This document shows positions 12,661 through 21,963 of a DNA stretch of 64,000 bases, piece by piece. The DNA is taken from the NCBI RefSeq assembly GCF_001907675.1, contig NZ_MPNT01000011.1, positions 123,533-187,532 of the forward strand, written 5' to 3'. Position numbers and translations under genes: made by a program. Origin of the DNA: Mycobacterium paraffinicum (lineage in GTDB: Bacteria; Actinomycetota; Actinomycetes; Mycobacteriales; Mycobacteriaceae). Positions within the stretch are counted from its first letter, which is position 1. Every line of letters begins with the position of its first letter. The notes below the pieces were generated by a model. The model was not told the origin of the DNA. It saw nothing but the letters and a program-made list of their open reading frames with translations, and made no database searches.

Positions 12661-14714
12661 GCCGCGGCGAATCCGTGCGCGCCCGCCGGTCGCAGCCGAC
12701 CCGTGGTCCCCGTAAAACGCAGGACGCGAAGGGGCTTCGCCAGCCCAAGCGGCGCGCCAAGCAGCAGCAGGCGCAGGACGTCCGCGAACCGAAGCGATTC
12801 CGGAAAGCCAAGGAACCCAAGAAGGGCCGCGCGGCCGACCGTCCGGACGCCGTGGCGACCGGGCACTCGGCGCGGGAGCGGCGCACGCGGAAGCTGGTGC
12901 AGGCGGGCAGCAGCGGCGCGTCGTTCGTGTTCCGGCATCGGGCCGGGAACGCGGCCATCGGGATCCTGATCGTGGTGGCGGCGGTCCAGCTGTTCGTCCT
13001 GCAGGTGACCAACGCGCCGACGCTGCGCGCCCAGGCGGCGGGCCAGCTCAAGGTCACCGACGTCGAGAAGGCGGTGCGCGGCAGCATCGTCGATCGCAAC
13101 AAGGACCAACTGGCGTTCACCACCGAGTCGCGCGCGTTGACGTTCCAGCCCAAGCGGATTCGAAAACAACTCGACGAGGCCAGGGCCAAGAACTCGGCGG
13201 CCCCCGATCCGCAGCAGCGGCTGCGCGACATCGCCAAGGAGGTCGCCACCCGGCTGGGCAACAAGCCCGACTCCGCGACGGTGCTGAAGAAGCTGCAAAG
13301 CGACGAGAACTTCGTCTACCTGGCGCGCGCCGTCGACCCCGCCGTCGCCAGCGCGATCTCCGACAAATATCCCGAAGTCGGTTCGGAGCGACAGGATCTG
13401 CGGCAGTACCCCGGCGGTTCGTTGGCGGCCAACATCGTCGGCGGCATCGATTGGGACGGCCACGGGCTGCTCGGGCTGGAGGAGTCCCTGGACTCGGTGC
13501 TGTCGGGAACCGACGGCTCGGTCACCTACGATCGCGGATCCGACGGCGTCGTCATCCCCGGCAGTTACCGCAACCGGCACCGGGCGGTCAACGGCTCGAC
13601 GGTCCAGCTGACCCTCGACGACGACATCCAGTTCTACGTGCAGCAGCAGGTCCAGCAGGCCAAGAATCTCTCCGGCGCACACAATGTTTCGGCCGTCGTG
13701 CTGGACTCGAAGACGGGCGAGGTGCTGGCCATGGCCAACGACAACACCTTCGACCCGTCCCAGGACATCGGGCGCCAGGGTGACAAGCAGCTGGGCAACC
13801 TGGCGGTGTCCTCGCCGTTCGAGCCGGGCTCGGTGAACAAGGTCATCACTGCGTCCTCGGTCATCGAGTACGGCCTGTCCAACCCCGATGAAGTGCTCCA
13901 GGTGCCCGGGTCGATCCAGATGGGCGGGGTGCCCATCCACGACGCGTGGGACCACGGCGTGATGCCCTACACCACCACCGGCGTGTTCGGAAAGTCCTCC
14001 AACGTCGGCACTTTGATGCTCGCCCAGCGCGTCGGGCCGGAACGCTTCTACGACATGGTCCGCAAATTCGGGCTCGGGCAGCGAACCAACGTGGGCCTGC
14101 CCGGTGAGAGCGCCGGGTTGGTGCCGCCGATCGACCAATGGTCGGGCAGCACCTTCTCCAACCTGCCGATCGGGCAAGGCCTTTCGATGACACTGCTGCA
14201 GATGGCCGGCATGTACCAGACGATCGCCAACGACGGGCTGCGCATCCCGCCGCGGATCGTCAAGGCCACCATCGCACCCGACGGCACCCGCACCGAGGAG
14301 CCGCGTCCCGAGGGCGTGCGGGTGGTGTCGCCGCAGACGGCCCAGACCGTGCGCAACATGCTGCGCGCCGTGGTGCAACGCGACCCGATGGGCTACCAGC
14401 AGGGCACCGGGCCCGCCGCCGCGGTGACGGGCTACCAGATGGCCGGCAAGACGGGCACCGCGCAGCAGATTAACCCGGCCTGCGGCTGCTACTTCGACAA
14501 CGTCTACTGGATCACCTTCGCCGGCATGGCCACCGTCGACAACCCGCGCTACGTCATCGGCATCATGATGGACAACCCGGATCGCAACGCCGACGGCACC
14601 CCGGGCCACTCGGCGGCCCCGCTGTTCCACAACATCGCCGGCTGGCTCATGCAGCGCGAGAACGTGCCGCTCTCGCCGGACCCGGGCCCGCCGCTGACGC
14701 TGCAGGCCACCTGA
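12657..14714 (+). CDS. pbpB: septal peptidoglycan transpeptidase PbpB (FtsI, PBP3)
   Basis: Class B penicillin-binding protein, 685 residues, that cross-links septal peptidoglycan together with FtsW. A basic cytoplasmic tail of about 95 residues precedes one membrane anchor (AAIGILIVVAAVQLFVLQV). Then come the pedestal/dimerisation region (VRGSIVDRNKDQLAFTTESR) and the transpeptidase domain. Catalytic motifs are complete: S392-V-N-K395, S447-S-N449 and K598-T-G600. It overlaps ftsL by four bases. In M. tuberculosis the orthologue interacts with Wag31; wag31 is also in this window. Confidence 0.96.
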   Translation: MSRGESVRARRSQPTRGPRKTQDAKGLRQPKRRAKQQQAQDVREPKRFRKAKEPKKGRAADRPDAVATGHSARERRTRKLVQAGSSGASFVFRHRAGNAAIGILIVVAAVQLFVLQVTNAPTLRAQAAGQLKVTDVEKAVRGSIVDRNKDQLAFTTESRALTFQPKRIRKQLDEARAKNSAAPDPQQRLRDIAKEVATRLGNKPDSATVLKKLQSDENFVYLARAVDPAVASAISDKYPEVGSERQDLRQYPGGSLAANIVGGIDWDGHGLLGLEESLDSVLSGTDGSVTYDRGSDGVVIPGSYRNRHRAVNGSTVQLTLDDDIQFYVQQQVQQAKNLSGAHNVSAVVLDSKTGEVLAMANDNTFDPSQDIGRQGDKQLGNLAVSSPFEPGSVNKVITASSVIEYGLSNPDEVLQVPGSIQMGGVPIHDAWDHGVMPYTTTGVFGKSSNVGTLMLAQRVGPERFYDMVRKFGLGQRTNVGLPGESAGLVPPIDQWSGSTFSNLPIGQGLSMTLLQMAGMYQTIANDGLRIPPRIVKATIAPDGTRTEEPRPEGVRVVSPQTAQTVRNMLRAVVQRDPMGYQQGTGPAAAVTGYQMAGKTGTAQQINPACGCYFDNVYWITFAGMATVDNPRYVIGIMMDNPDRNADGTPGHSAAPLFHNIAGWLMQRENVPLSPDPGPPLTLQAT

Positions 14715-14740
14715 GCACAACGCCGGAGCGCAACGGGCCC

Positions 14741-15346
14741 CTAGCCTCGGCGCAGGACGCAGTCGACGAGCGCATCGATGAACGCGTCGTCAACGGGCTC
14801 TCCCGTCACGATCACCCGATAGTGGAGTGGCCCGACGAGGCGTTCTGCCAGCAGCGCCGCGTCCGTGTCGGGCGGTAACTCCCCGCGGTCGATCGCACGC
14901 GTGAACGGCTTCTGGTCACGAATGCGCTGCTCGAGCAAATACCGGGCCCGGAAAGACTCGGCAAGCTCGGCATCGTGCTGCGCCTGCCCGACGAGTGCGC
15001 GGTACACCGCCCCGGCGTCGTCGAAAGCCAAGAACCGGGCCGTATTACGCAAGTGGGCACGCAGGTCGGACTCGAGGCTGCCGGTGTCGGGCGGTTCGAG
15101 GTCGTCGGCGGCGTCTTCGAGGAACGCGTCCATCAGCACTTCCGTCTTGGAGTTCCACCACCGGTAGACCGTCTGTTTGGCCACCCCGGCCGCTTTGGCG
15201 ATTCCCTCCACCGTCACTGCCGCGAACCCCTTCTCGGCGAGCAGATCGTCGGCGGCCCGCAGGATGGCCTCGCGCGCGGCGTCGCTGCGGCCGTGCCGGT
15301 TGCCGCGGTGGGGTTGCCTGTCTTGCACGGTTCGATTCAACACCAT
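14741..15346 (-). CDS. TetR family transcriptional repressor
   Basis: The product is 201 residues. The N-terminal helix-turn-helix is typical TetR: AREAILRAADDLLAEKGFAAVTVEGIAKAAGVAKQTVYRWW, with YRWWNSKTEVLMDAF closing the DNA-binding domain. The C-terminal ligand domain (TetR_C_11-like; LRNTARFLAFDDAGAVYRALVGQAQHD) would bind an unknown small molecule. The gene is divergent from an O-methyltransferase, and a perfect 34-bp palindrome lies between the two starts, so it most likely represses both. The pair occupies the pbpB-murE interval, where M. tuberculosis has PE_PGRS38 and neighbours, so this is a lineage-variable slot in the dcw cluster. Confidence 0.9.
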   Translation of the reverse strand: MVLNRTVQDRQPHRGNRHGRSDAAREAILRAADDLLAEKGFAAVTVEGIAKAAGVAKQTVYRWWNSKTEVLMDAFLEDAADDLEPPDTGSLESDLRAHLRNTARFLAFDDAGAVYRALVGQAQHDAELAESFRARYLLEQRIRDQKPFTRAIDRGELPPDTDAALLAERLVGPLHYRVIVTGEPVDDAFIDALVDCVLRRG

Positions 15347-15351
15347 TTCGG

Positions 15352-15385
15352 CCTAGCGTAGACGCAACGTTGCGTCTACGCTAGG
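15352..15385. promoter_or_regulatory. perfect 34-bp palindromic operator between tetR and methyltransferase genes
   Basis: The left arm reads CCTAGCGTAGACGCAAC and the right arm is its exact reverse complement, with no mismatch and no spacer. It lies 5 bases from the tetR start and 3 bases from the methyltransferase start. A bound TetR dimer, or a pair of dimers, would therefore block initiation in both directions. Confidence 0.85.
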
Positions 15386-15388
15386 AAC

Positions 15389-16027
15389 ATGACATCAACC
15401 TTGAATCGACCGGAATACGCCTCGATCATCGATCGGCTCTTCGCCAATGCCCAGGGGGACGCCGAACGGCGCAAGGGCGCCTCGCCGCGCGACTACGCCG
15501 TCGAGGAACGAGCGGACGCGTTCCAGGACCTCTATTTGTCCGTTGCTCCCGAGTCGGGTCGCCTGCTGTACAGCCTCGTCCGTGCGGTCAGGCCGACGGC
15601 GATCGTGGAATACGGTCTGTCCTACGGGATCTCGACGCTGCACCTCGCCGCAGCGGTCCGCGACAACGGTATCGGCCACATCACCACCACCGAGATGAGT
15701 TCCCACAAGGTGGCCGCCGCCCGTGCGACATTCGCGGAAGCGGGCGTGAGCGACCTGATCACCATTCTCGAGGGCGACGCCCGCACCACCCTCAAAACCG
15801 TCAGCGGCCCAGTGCAATTCGTGTTGCTCGACGGCTGGCCTGACCTGGATCTGGAGGTCGTGAAGATCCTGGAGCCGGTGCTAGCGACGGGTGCGTTGAT
15901 CATCGGCGACAACGTCAACCTGGATCCCGACCACGCCTACCTCGACTACGTGCGTGCCCCGGAGAACGGTTATGTCAGCACGCCACTGCCGATCGATAAG
16001 GGTTTGGAGCTGGCGGTCCGCGTTTAG
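15389..16027 (+). CDS. class I SAM-dependent O-methyltransferase-like protein
   Basis: The product is 212 residues with a Rossmann-type SAM fold. A conserved acidic block (AIVEYGLSYGISTLHLAAAV) corresponds to motif I, with VEYGLSYG replacing the common VEIGTxxG. TTEMSSHKVAAARATFAEAG follows, then LLDGWPDLDLEVVKILEPVLATGALIIGDN, as in catechol-type O-methyltransferases (Methyltransf_24 type). The substrate is unknown. The ATG follows immediately after the 34-bp palindrome, so the divergent TetR probably controls it and its inducer may be related to the substrate. No ribosome-binding site is evident apart from CTAGGAAC. Confidence 0.8.
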   Translation: MTSTLNRPEYASIIDRLFANAQGDAERRKGASPRDYAVEERADAFQDLYLSVAPESGRLLYSLVRAVRPTAIVEYGLSYGISTLHLAAAVRDNGIGHITTTEMSSHKVAAARATFAEAGVSDLITILEGDARTTLKTVSGPVQFVLLDGWPDLDLEVVKILEPVLATGALIIGDNVNLDPDHAYLDYVRAPENGYVSTPLPIDKGLELAVRV

Positions 16028-16170
16028 CCCTGAGCCTTGAAAGCGCGGTTGCGGGCTTCGATTTGTTCTCGGGTCGCCGGAACCGGGCGCTCGCCTCCCG
16101 GCGCCGCCATCGTGGACATGGTCGACACATATTTTTGCCCCTGTTCGAATCGCGAAAGGGCCGGTGACGC
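16024..16170 (-). pseudogene. possible 3' remnant of a gene, downstream of the methyltransferase gene
   Basis: On the minus strand an open frame reads FEQGQKYVSTMSTMAAPG and then ERPVPATREQIEARNRAFKAQG before a TAA that overlaps the methyltransferase stop. The C-terminal part looks like real protein sequence, but there is no start codon with a ribosome-binding site except ATG at about 16122, which would give 33 residues. I do not recognise the family. It may be what remains of the genes that M. tuberculosis carries in this interval. Confidence 0.25.
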
Positions 16171-16261
16171 GCCTGCTTGGGCGCGGGGAGACCGCGCGGG
16201 CCGCTGCTCCTCGGTAGGGTGTCATGGCTGATCATGGCGGACCGGGAGGAGGTGGTGGCTG

Positions 16262-17794
16262 GTGTCCAATGCCGTCTCGGGGGTGCCGCTGTCGCTCCTG
16301 GCGGCCCAGGTCGGGGCGGTACTCGCGGACCGGGGCGTGGCCATCCCCGACCTGGCCGTCACCGGCGTGACGTTGCGTGCCCAGGACGTGCGGCCCGGCG
16401 ATCTGTTCGCCGCGCTGACGGGGGCCTCGACGCACGGGGCCCGGTACGCGGCCGAGGCGATCGACCGCGGCGCCGTGGCGGTCCTCACCGACGCCGCCGG
16501 CGTCGCGGAGATGGGCGCGTCGGCCTCGACCGTCCCGACGCTGGTGCACCCGGCGCCCCGCAGCGTCCTGGGCGCCCTGGCCGCGACGGTGTACGGGAGT
16601 CCGTCGGAGCGCACGACGGTCATCGGGATCACCGGAACCTCGGGCAAGACCACCACGACGTATCTGGTCGAGTCCGGGCTGCGGGCCGCCGGCCGGACGG
16701 CCGGGCTGATCGGCACGATCGGCATCCGCATCGACGGCGCCGACGTTCCGAGCGCGCTGACCACCCCGGAGGCGCCCGCGCTGCAGGCCATGTTCGCCGC
16801 GATGGCCGAGCGCGGGGTGGACACCGTGGTCATGGAGGTGTCGAGCCACGCGCTGGCGCTGGGCCGGGTGGACGGCACCGGGTTCGCGGTGGGCGGTTTC
16901 ACCAACCTGTCCCGCGACCACCTCGACTTTCACCCCACCATGGCCGACTACTTCGAGGCCAAGGCGAAGCTGTTCGATCCCGCGTCGCCGCTGCGGGCCC
17001 GGCGGGTGGTGATCTGCATCGACGACGACGCCGGCCGCGCCATGGCGGAGCGGGCCGGTGACGCCATCACGGTCAGCGCCGCCGGCGAGCCCGCGCATTG
17101 GCGCGCCGTGGACGTGATGCCGTTGGGCGCCGGGGGACAGCAGTTCACCGCGATCGACCCCGCCGGGGTGCGCCATCGGGTCGGCATCCGGCTGCCTGGC
17201 CATTACAACGTCGCCAATTGCCTTGTCGCACTGGCGATCCTGGACGCGGTGGGGGTATCGCCCGAGCAGGCGGCGCCGGGACTATTGGAGACCCGGGTGC
17301 CCGGCCGCATGGAGGACATCGACTGTGGCCAGGATTTCCTTGCGCTGGTCGACTACGCCCACAAGCCGGGCGCGCTGCGGGCGGTGCTGAGCACCCTGGC
17401 GCGGCCGGATCGCAGGCTGGCGGTGGTGTTCGGCGCCGGCGGCGAGCGCGACCCGGGCAAGCGGGCGCCGATGGGCGCGATCGCCGCCGAGCTGGCCGAC
17501 CTGGTCGTCGTCACCGACGACAACCCCCGCGGCGAGGACCCCGCGGCCATCCGCCGCGAGATCCTGGCCGGTGCGGCCGAAAGCGGCGGTGCGGCCGAGG
17601 TCGTCGAGATCGGCGACCGGCGCGCGGCCATCCGGCACGCCGCCGCCTGGGCCCGACCGGGCGACGTGGTGCTTGTCGCCGGCAAGGGGCACGAGACCGG
17701 GCAGCGCACCGCCGGGGAGACCCGTCCGTTCGACGACCGGGTCGAGCTGACCGAGGCGTTGCGGGACCTGCGGCCCCGTGGAGCGCGGAAATGA
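16262..17794 (+). CDS. murE: UDP-MurNAc-L-Ala-D-Glu:meso-diaminopimelate ligase
   Basis: This ATP-dependent Mur ligase adds the third stem residue (meso-DAP) in peptidoglycan precursor synthesis. The product is 510 residues. The ATP loop is [16 protein letters not shown], followed by [38 protein letters not shown], and the DAP-selecting block DDNPRGEDP near the C-terminus, which supports meso-DAP rather than lysine. The GTG at 16262 has a GGGAGGAGG ribosome-binding site. Its TGA overlaps the ATG of murF. Confidence 0.96.
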   Translation: MSNAVSGVPLSLLAAQVGAVLADRGVAIPDLAVTGVTLRAQDVRPGDLFAALTGASTHGARYAAEAIDRGAVAVLTDAAGVAEMGASASTVPTLVHPAPRSVLGALAATVYGSPSERTTVIGITGTSGKTTTTYLVESGLRAAGRTAGLIGTIGIRIDGADVPSALTTPEAPALQAMFAAMAERGVDTVVMEVSSHALALGRVDGTGFAVGGFTNLSRDHLDFHPTMADYFEAKAKLFDPASPLRARRVVICIDDDAGRAMAERAGDAITVSAAGEPAHWRAVDVMPLGAGGQQFTAIDPAGVRHRVGIRLPGHYNVANCLVALAILDAVGVSPEQAAPGLLETRVPGRMEDIDCGQDFLALVDYAHKPGALRAVLSTLARPDRRLAVVFGAGGERDPGKRAPMGAIAAELADLVVVTDDNPRGEDPAAIRREILAGAAESGGAAEVVEIGDRRAAIRHAAAWARPGDVVLVAGKGHETGQRTAGETRPFDDRVELTEALRDLRPRGARK

Positions 17795-19422
17795 TCGATC
17801 TCACCGTCGCACAGATCGCCGAGCTGGTGGGCGGCACGCTGGCCGACATCTCGCCGCAGGCCGCCGCCGAGCTCCGCGTCACCGGAACCGTCGAATTCGA
17901 TTCGCGCGCAGTGGGTCCCGGCGGGCTGTTCCTCGCCCTGCCGGGGGCTCACGCCGACGGCCACGACTACGCGAAGTCGGCGGCGGCGGCCGGCGCGGTG
18001 GCCGTGCTGGCCGCCCGCCCGGTGGGGGTGCCCGCCATCGTGGTGCCCCCGCGGCCGCGGGCGCACGGTGGCGGTGGCCTGGCCGGTGTGCTCGAACACG
18101 ACACCGACGGCTCGGGCGCGGCGGTGCTGGCCGCGCTGGCCAAGCTGGCCAAGGCGGTGGCCGCCGAGCTGGTGGCCGGCGGCCTGACCATCATCGGCAT
18201 CACGGGCTCGTCGGGGAAGACGTCGACCAAAGACCTCGTCAAAGCCGTGCTCGAGCCGCTGGGCGAGGTGATCGCCCCGCCCGGGTCGTTCAACAACGAG
18301 CTGGGCCACCCCTGGACGGTGTTGCGCGCGACGCGGGACACCGACTACCTGGTTCTCGAGATGTCGGCCCGCCACCCCGGCAACATCGCCGCGCTGGCCG
18401 AGATCGCCCCGCCGGCGATCGGGGTGGTCCTCAACGTGGGCACCGCCCACCTGGGCGAGTTCGGCTCGCGGGAGGCCATCGCACGCACCAAATCCGAACT
18501 GCCGCAGGCTGTTCCGTCGTCAGGGGTAGTCATCCTGAACGCCGACGACCCGGTCGTGGCGGCGATGGCCGGCGTCACCGGGGCGAGGGTGGTGCGGGTC
18601 GGCCGGTCCAGCCGCACCGATTCGGGTCCCAGCGACGTCTGGGCGGACGGAGTGTCGCTGGACGAACTGGCCAGGCCGCGCTTTACCCTGCACGCGATGG
18701 ACAGCGCGGTCGAGGTCGAGCTCGGCGTGTTCGGCGACCATCAGGTCACCAACGCGCTGTGTGCCGCCGCGGTCGCGCTGCAGTGCGGCGCGACGGTCGA
18801 CGGGGTCGCCGCCGCGCTGGCGCAGGCGGGGCCGGTGTCGCGGCACCGGATGCACGTGACCACCCGGGCGGACGGCGTCACGGTGATCGACGACGCCTAC
18901 AACGCCAACCCCGACTCGATGCGGGCGGGCCTACAGGCGCTGGCCTGGATCGCCCAGGGCACGGGCGAAAAGCGCAGGAGCTGGGCGGTGCTGGGCGAAA
19001 TGGCCGAGCTCGGCGACGACGCGGTCGCCGAACACGACCGCATCGGCCGGCTGGCGGTGCGCTTAGATGTGTCTCGACTGGTCGTCGTGGGAAGTGGGAG
19101 GTCGATGAGCGCCATGCACCACGGAGCCGTCATGGAGGGCTCGTGGGGAGCTTCCGGCGATAGGGGGGCCGTCAACGTGGCCGACGCCGACGCTGCCCTG
19201 GCGCTGTTGCGGGCCGAGCTGCGGCCCGGCGACGTGGTCTTGGTCAAGGCCTCCAACGCGGCGGGCCTGGGAGCGCTGGCCGAGGCGCTGGCCCGTGACG
19301 ATCGCGAGGGCGGCGCAGCCGGGCGAAGCGGGTCGTCACCATCGACTCGTGACGATCGCGAGGGCGGCGCAGCCGGGCGAAGCGGGTCGTCACCACTGAA
19401 CGACCGGGGGGCGCGCTCGTGA
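17791..19422 (+). CDS. murF: UDP-MurNAc-tripeptide:D-Ala-D-Ala ligase
   Basis: This enzyme adds D-Ala-D-Ala to complete the UDP-MurNAc-pentapeptide. The product is 543 residues against about 510 in M. tuberculosis. The ATP loop is [15 protein letters not shown], with [25 protein letters not shown] and [17 protein letters not shown]. The extra length is mainly C-terminal: two tandem 54-bp units encode [16 protein letters not shown] twice, after the point where the conserved domain ends ([10 protein letters not shown]). A smaller Arg/Gly-rich insertion ([10 protein letters not shown]) lies after residue 85. The tail is unlikely to be catalytic. It overlaps murE and mraY. Confidence 0.95.
   Translation: MIDLTVAQIAELVGGTLADISPQAAAELRVTGTVEFDSRAVGPGGLFLALPGAHADGHDYAKSAAAAGAVAVLAARPVGVPAIVVPPRPRAHGGGGLAGVLEHDTDGSGAAVLAALAKLAKAVAAELVAGGLTIIGITGSSGKTSTKDLVKAVLEPLGEVIAPPGSFNNELGHPWTVLRATRDTDYLVLEMSARHPGNIAALAEIAPPAIGVVLNVGTAHLGEFGSREAIARTKSELPQAVPSSGVVILNADDPVVAAMAGVTGARVVRVGRSSRTDSGPSDVWADGVSLDELARPRFTLHAMDSAVEVELGVFGDHQVTNALCAAAVALQCGATVDGVAAALAQAGPVSRHRMHVTTRADGVTVIDDAYNANPDSMRAGLQALAWIAQGTGEKRRSWAVLGEMAELGDDAVAEHDRIGRLAVRLDVSRLVVVGSGRSMSAMHHGAVMEGSWGASGDRGAVNVADADAALALLRAELRPGDVVLVKASNAAGLGALAEALARDDREGGAAGRSGSSPSTRDDREGGAAGRSGSSPLNDRGARS
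19294..19401 (+). repeat. two tandem 54-bp repeat units inside the 3' end of murF
   Basis: Units 19294-19347 and 19348-19401 share their first 48 bases exactly. Each begins CGTGACGATCGCGAGGGCGG and carries GTGACG near the left end and CGTCAC near the right, so a hairpin is possible. The 54-bp period keeps the frame. From memory similar units are dispersed in M. avium complex genomes, which suggests insertion of a mobile repeat into murF. Confidence 0.8.
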
Positions 19423-20498
19423 GGCAGATCCTGATCGCCGTCGCGGTCGCGCTCGCGGTGTCAATCATGTTGACGCCGGTGCTGATTCGCTTGTTCACCA
19501 GGCAGGGCGTCGGCCATCACACCCGCGACGACGGGCCGCCCAGCCATCACGCCAAGCGGGGCACGCCGTCGATGGGCGGCGTGGCGATCCTCGCCGGGAT
19601 CTGGGCGGGTTACCTCGGGACGCACCTGGCCGGGCTGGCGTTCGACGGCGAGGGTGTTTCCGCGTCGGGTCTGCTGGTGCTGGGCCTGGCGACCGCGCTG
19701 GGCGGCGTCGGGTTCCTCGACGACCTGATCAAGGTCCGCCGCTCGCGCAACCTCGGGTTGAACAAGACCGCCAAGACCATCGGGCAGGTGGCCGCCGCGG
19801 TGCTGTTCGGCGTGCTGGTGTTGCAGTTCCGCAATGGCAGCGGATTGACCCCGGCTAGCTCCGACTTGTCCTACGTGCGCGAGATCGCCACGGTCACTTT
19901 GACTCCCGCGCTGTTCGTGTTGTTCTGCGTGGTTGTAGTCAGCGCCTGGTCCAACGCGGTCAATTTCACCGACGGCCTGGACGGCCTGGCCGCCGGGTGC
20001 ATGGCGATGGTCACCGCCGCCTACGTGTTGATCACCTTCTGGCAATACCGCAACGCCTGCGTGACGGCTCCGGGGCTGGGCTGCTACAACGTGCGCGACC
20101 CGCTGGACCTGGCGCTCGTCGCGGCCGCCACCGCGGGCGCGTGCATCGGCTTTTTGTGGTGGAACGCCGCTCCCGCAAAGATTTTCATGGGCGACACCGG
20201 ATCGCTGGCGTTGGGAGGCATCATCGCGGGCCTGTCGGTCACCAGCCGCACCGAGGTCCTGGCCGTCGTCCTGGGGTCGCTCTTCGTCGCCGAGGTCACC
20301 TCGGTGGTGTTGCAAATCCTGGCGTTTCGCACCACCGGTCGCCGGGTGTTCCGGATGGCGCCCTTCCACCACCATTTCGAGCTGGCCGGCTGGGCCGAAA
20401 CGACGGTGATCATCCGGTTCTGGCTGCTCACGGCAATCACGTGTGGTCTGGGCGTGGCGCTCTTCTACGGTGAGTGGCTGGGCGCGATCGGTGCCTGA
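19419..20498 (+). CDS. mraY: phospho-N-acetylmuramoyl-pentapeptide transferase
   Basis: This integral membrane enzyme transfers phospho-MurNAc-pentapeptide to undecaprenyl phosphate, forming lipid I. It is 359 residues, identical in length to the M. tuberculosis orthologue, with about ten hydrophobic segments. Conserved blocks: [23 protein letters not shown] (catalytic Asp pair and first cytoplasmic loop), [15 protein letters not shown], and [27 protein letters not shown] contains the HHH motif of the last cytoplasmic loop. GTG start overlaps the murF stop. Confidence 0.97.
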   Translation: MRQILIAVAVALAVSIMLTPVLIRLFTRQGVGHHTRDDGPPSHHAKRGTPSMGGVAILAGIWAGYLGTHLAGLAFDGEGVSASGLLVLGLATALGGVGFLDDLIKVRRSRNLGLNKTAKTIGQVAAAVLFGVLVLQFRNGSGLTPASSDLSYVREIATVTLTPALFVLFCVVVVSAWSNAVNFTDGLDGLAAGCMAMVTAAYVLITFWQYRNACVTAPGLGCYNVRDPLDLALVAAATAGACIGFLWWNAAPAKIFMGDTGSLALGGIIAGLSVTSRTEVLAVVLGSLFVAEVTSVVLQILAFRTTGRRVFRMAPFHHHFELAGWAETTVIIRFWLLTAITCGLGVALFYGEWLGAIGA

Positions 20499-21957
20499 CG
20501 TGCCCGGGCTCGAGCCTCTGGTGGCGGGCGCGCCGGTGCTGGTGGCCGGCGGCGGCGTCACCGGCAAGGCGGTGCTGTCCGCGCTGATCCGGTTCGGCGC
20601 GGTGCCGACCCTGTGCGACGACGATCCGGCCACGTTGCGGCGCTACGCCAACAGCGGCGTGGCAACGATGACGACGTCGACGTCCGCGGAGCGCCTTGCG
20701 CACTACGCCCTGGTGGTCACCAGCCCCGGGTTCTCGCCGGACACGCCGCTGCTGGCCGCCGCCGCGACGGAGGGCGTGCCGATCTGGGGCGACGTGGAGC
20801 TGGCCTGGCGGTTGGACACCGCGGGTTACTACGGGCCACCGCGCCGCTGGCTGGTGGTGACCGGCACGAACGGCAAGACGACCACGACGTCGATGCTGCA
20901 CGCGATGCTGACCGCCGCCGGTCGGCGCAGCATCTTGTGCGGCAATATCGGCGACCCGGTGCTCGATGTGCTCGCGCAGCCGGCCGACCTGCTGGCCGTC
21001 GAGCTGTCCAGCTTCCAGCTGCACTGGGCCCCCTCGGTGCGCCCCGAGGCGGGCGTCGTGCTCAACATCGCCGAAGACCACCTCGATTGGCATTCCACGA
21101 TGGCCGACTACACGGCGGCCAAGGCGCGGGTGCTGGGCGGCCGGGTGGCGGTGGTGGGGCTCGACGACGCCCGGGCGGCGGCGTTGCTGAACACCGCCGC
21201 CGCGCCCGTGCGCGTCGGCTTCCGGCTCGGCGAGCCGGCGGCGGGCGAACTCGGCGTGCGCGACGGCCAACTGATCGACCGCGCCTTCGCCGACGACCTC
21301 GCGCTCCTGCCCGTCGACTCGATCCCGGTGCCGGGGCCCGTCGGCGTCCTCGACGCCCTGGCGGCGGCGGCGCTGGCCCGCAGCGTCGATGTGCCCGCCG
21401 AGGCGATCGCGGAGGCGATCGCGTCGTTCCGGGTGGGTCGGCACCGGGCGGAGGTGGTCGCGGTCGTCGACGGCATCACCTACGTCGACGACTCCAAGGC
21501 CACCAACCCGCATGCGGCGGAGGCGTCCGTGCTGGCCTACCCGCGGGTGGTGTGGGTGGCCGGCGGTTTGCTCAAGGGCGCGTCGGTGGCCGCCGCGGTC
21601 GCCCGGATGGCCCCCCACCTGGTCGGGGCCGTGCTCATCGGCCGAGATCGCCGAGAGGTTGCAGAGGCGTTATCGCGACACGCGCCGGATGTCCCCGTCG
21701 TCCAGGTTGTGACAGGCGAGGATGCTGATATGAATGCGACGGCTGTGGTTGTTGGTGCAGATGTGACAGAAGTGAAACATTCGGGTGACGCTCTCGGCAC
21801 TTCCGTCATGACCGCGGCGGTGGCCGCGGCCCGCGACCTGGCCCGGCCTGGCGACACGGTGCTGCTGGCGCCGGCCGGCGCCTCGTTTGACCAGTTCACC
21901 GGGTACGCCGATCGCGGTGACGCCTTCGCCGCCGCCGTCCGCGCGGCAACCCGGTAG
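20491..21957 (+). CDS. murD: UDP-MurNAc-L-alanine:D-glutamate ligase
   Basis: This cytosolic Mur ligase adds D-Glu to UDP-MurNAc-L-Ala. The product is 488 residues from the GTG at 20491 (485 from a second GTG at 20500). The N-terminal Rossmann block is [18 protein letters not shown], the ATP loop [18 protein letters not shown], then [33 protein letters not shown] and [18 protein letters not shown]. It overlaps the end of mraY by 8 bases and is followed by ftsW after 6 bases. Confidence 0.96.
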   Translation: MPDVPGLEPLVAGAPVLVAGGGVTGKAVLSALIRFGAVPTLCDDDPATLRRYANSGVATMTTSTSAERLAHYALVVTSPGFSPDTPLLAAAATEGVPIWGDVELAWRLDTAGYYGPPRRWLVVTGTNGKTTTTSMLHAMLTAAGRRSILCGNIGDPVLDVLAQPADLLAVELSSFQLHWAPSVRPEAGVVLNIAEDHLDWHSTMADYTAAKARVLGGRVAVVGLDDARAAALLNTAAAPVRVGFRLGEPAAGELGVRDGQLIDRAFADDLALLPVDSIPVPGPVGVLDALAAAALARSVDVPAEAIAEAIASFRVGRHRAEVVAVVDGITYVDDSKATNPHAAEASVLAYPRVVWVAGGLLKGASVAAAVARMAPHLVGAVLIGRDRREVAEALSRHAPDVPVVQVVTGEDADMNATAVVVGADVTEVKHSGDALGTSVMTAAVAAARDLARPGDTVLLAPAGASFDQFTGYADRGDAFAAAVRAATR

Positions 21958-21963
21958 GCGGGC

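Noticed and set aside
11910..14720. 936-codon open frame on the minus strand opposite ftsL and pbpB
   Set aside because: It lies antisense to two well supported overlapping genes, has skewed Gly/Arg/Ala composition, and no domains. It is a by-product of high-GC third-position bias.
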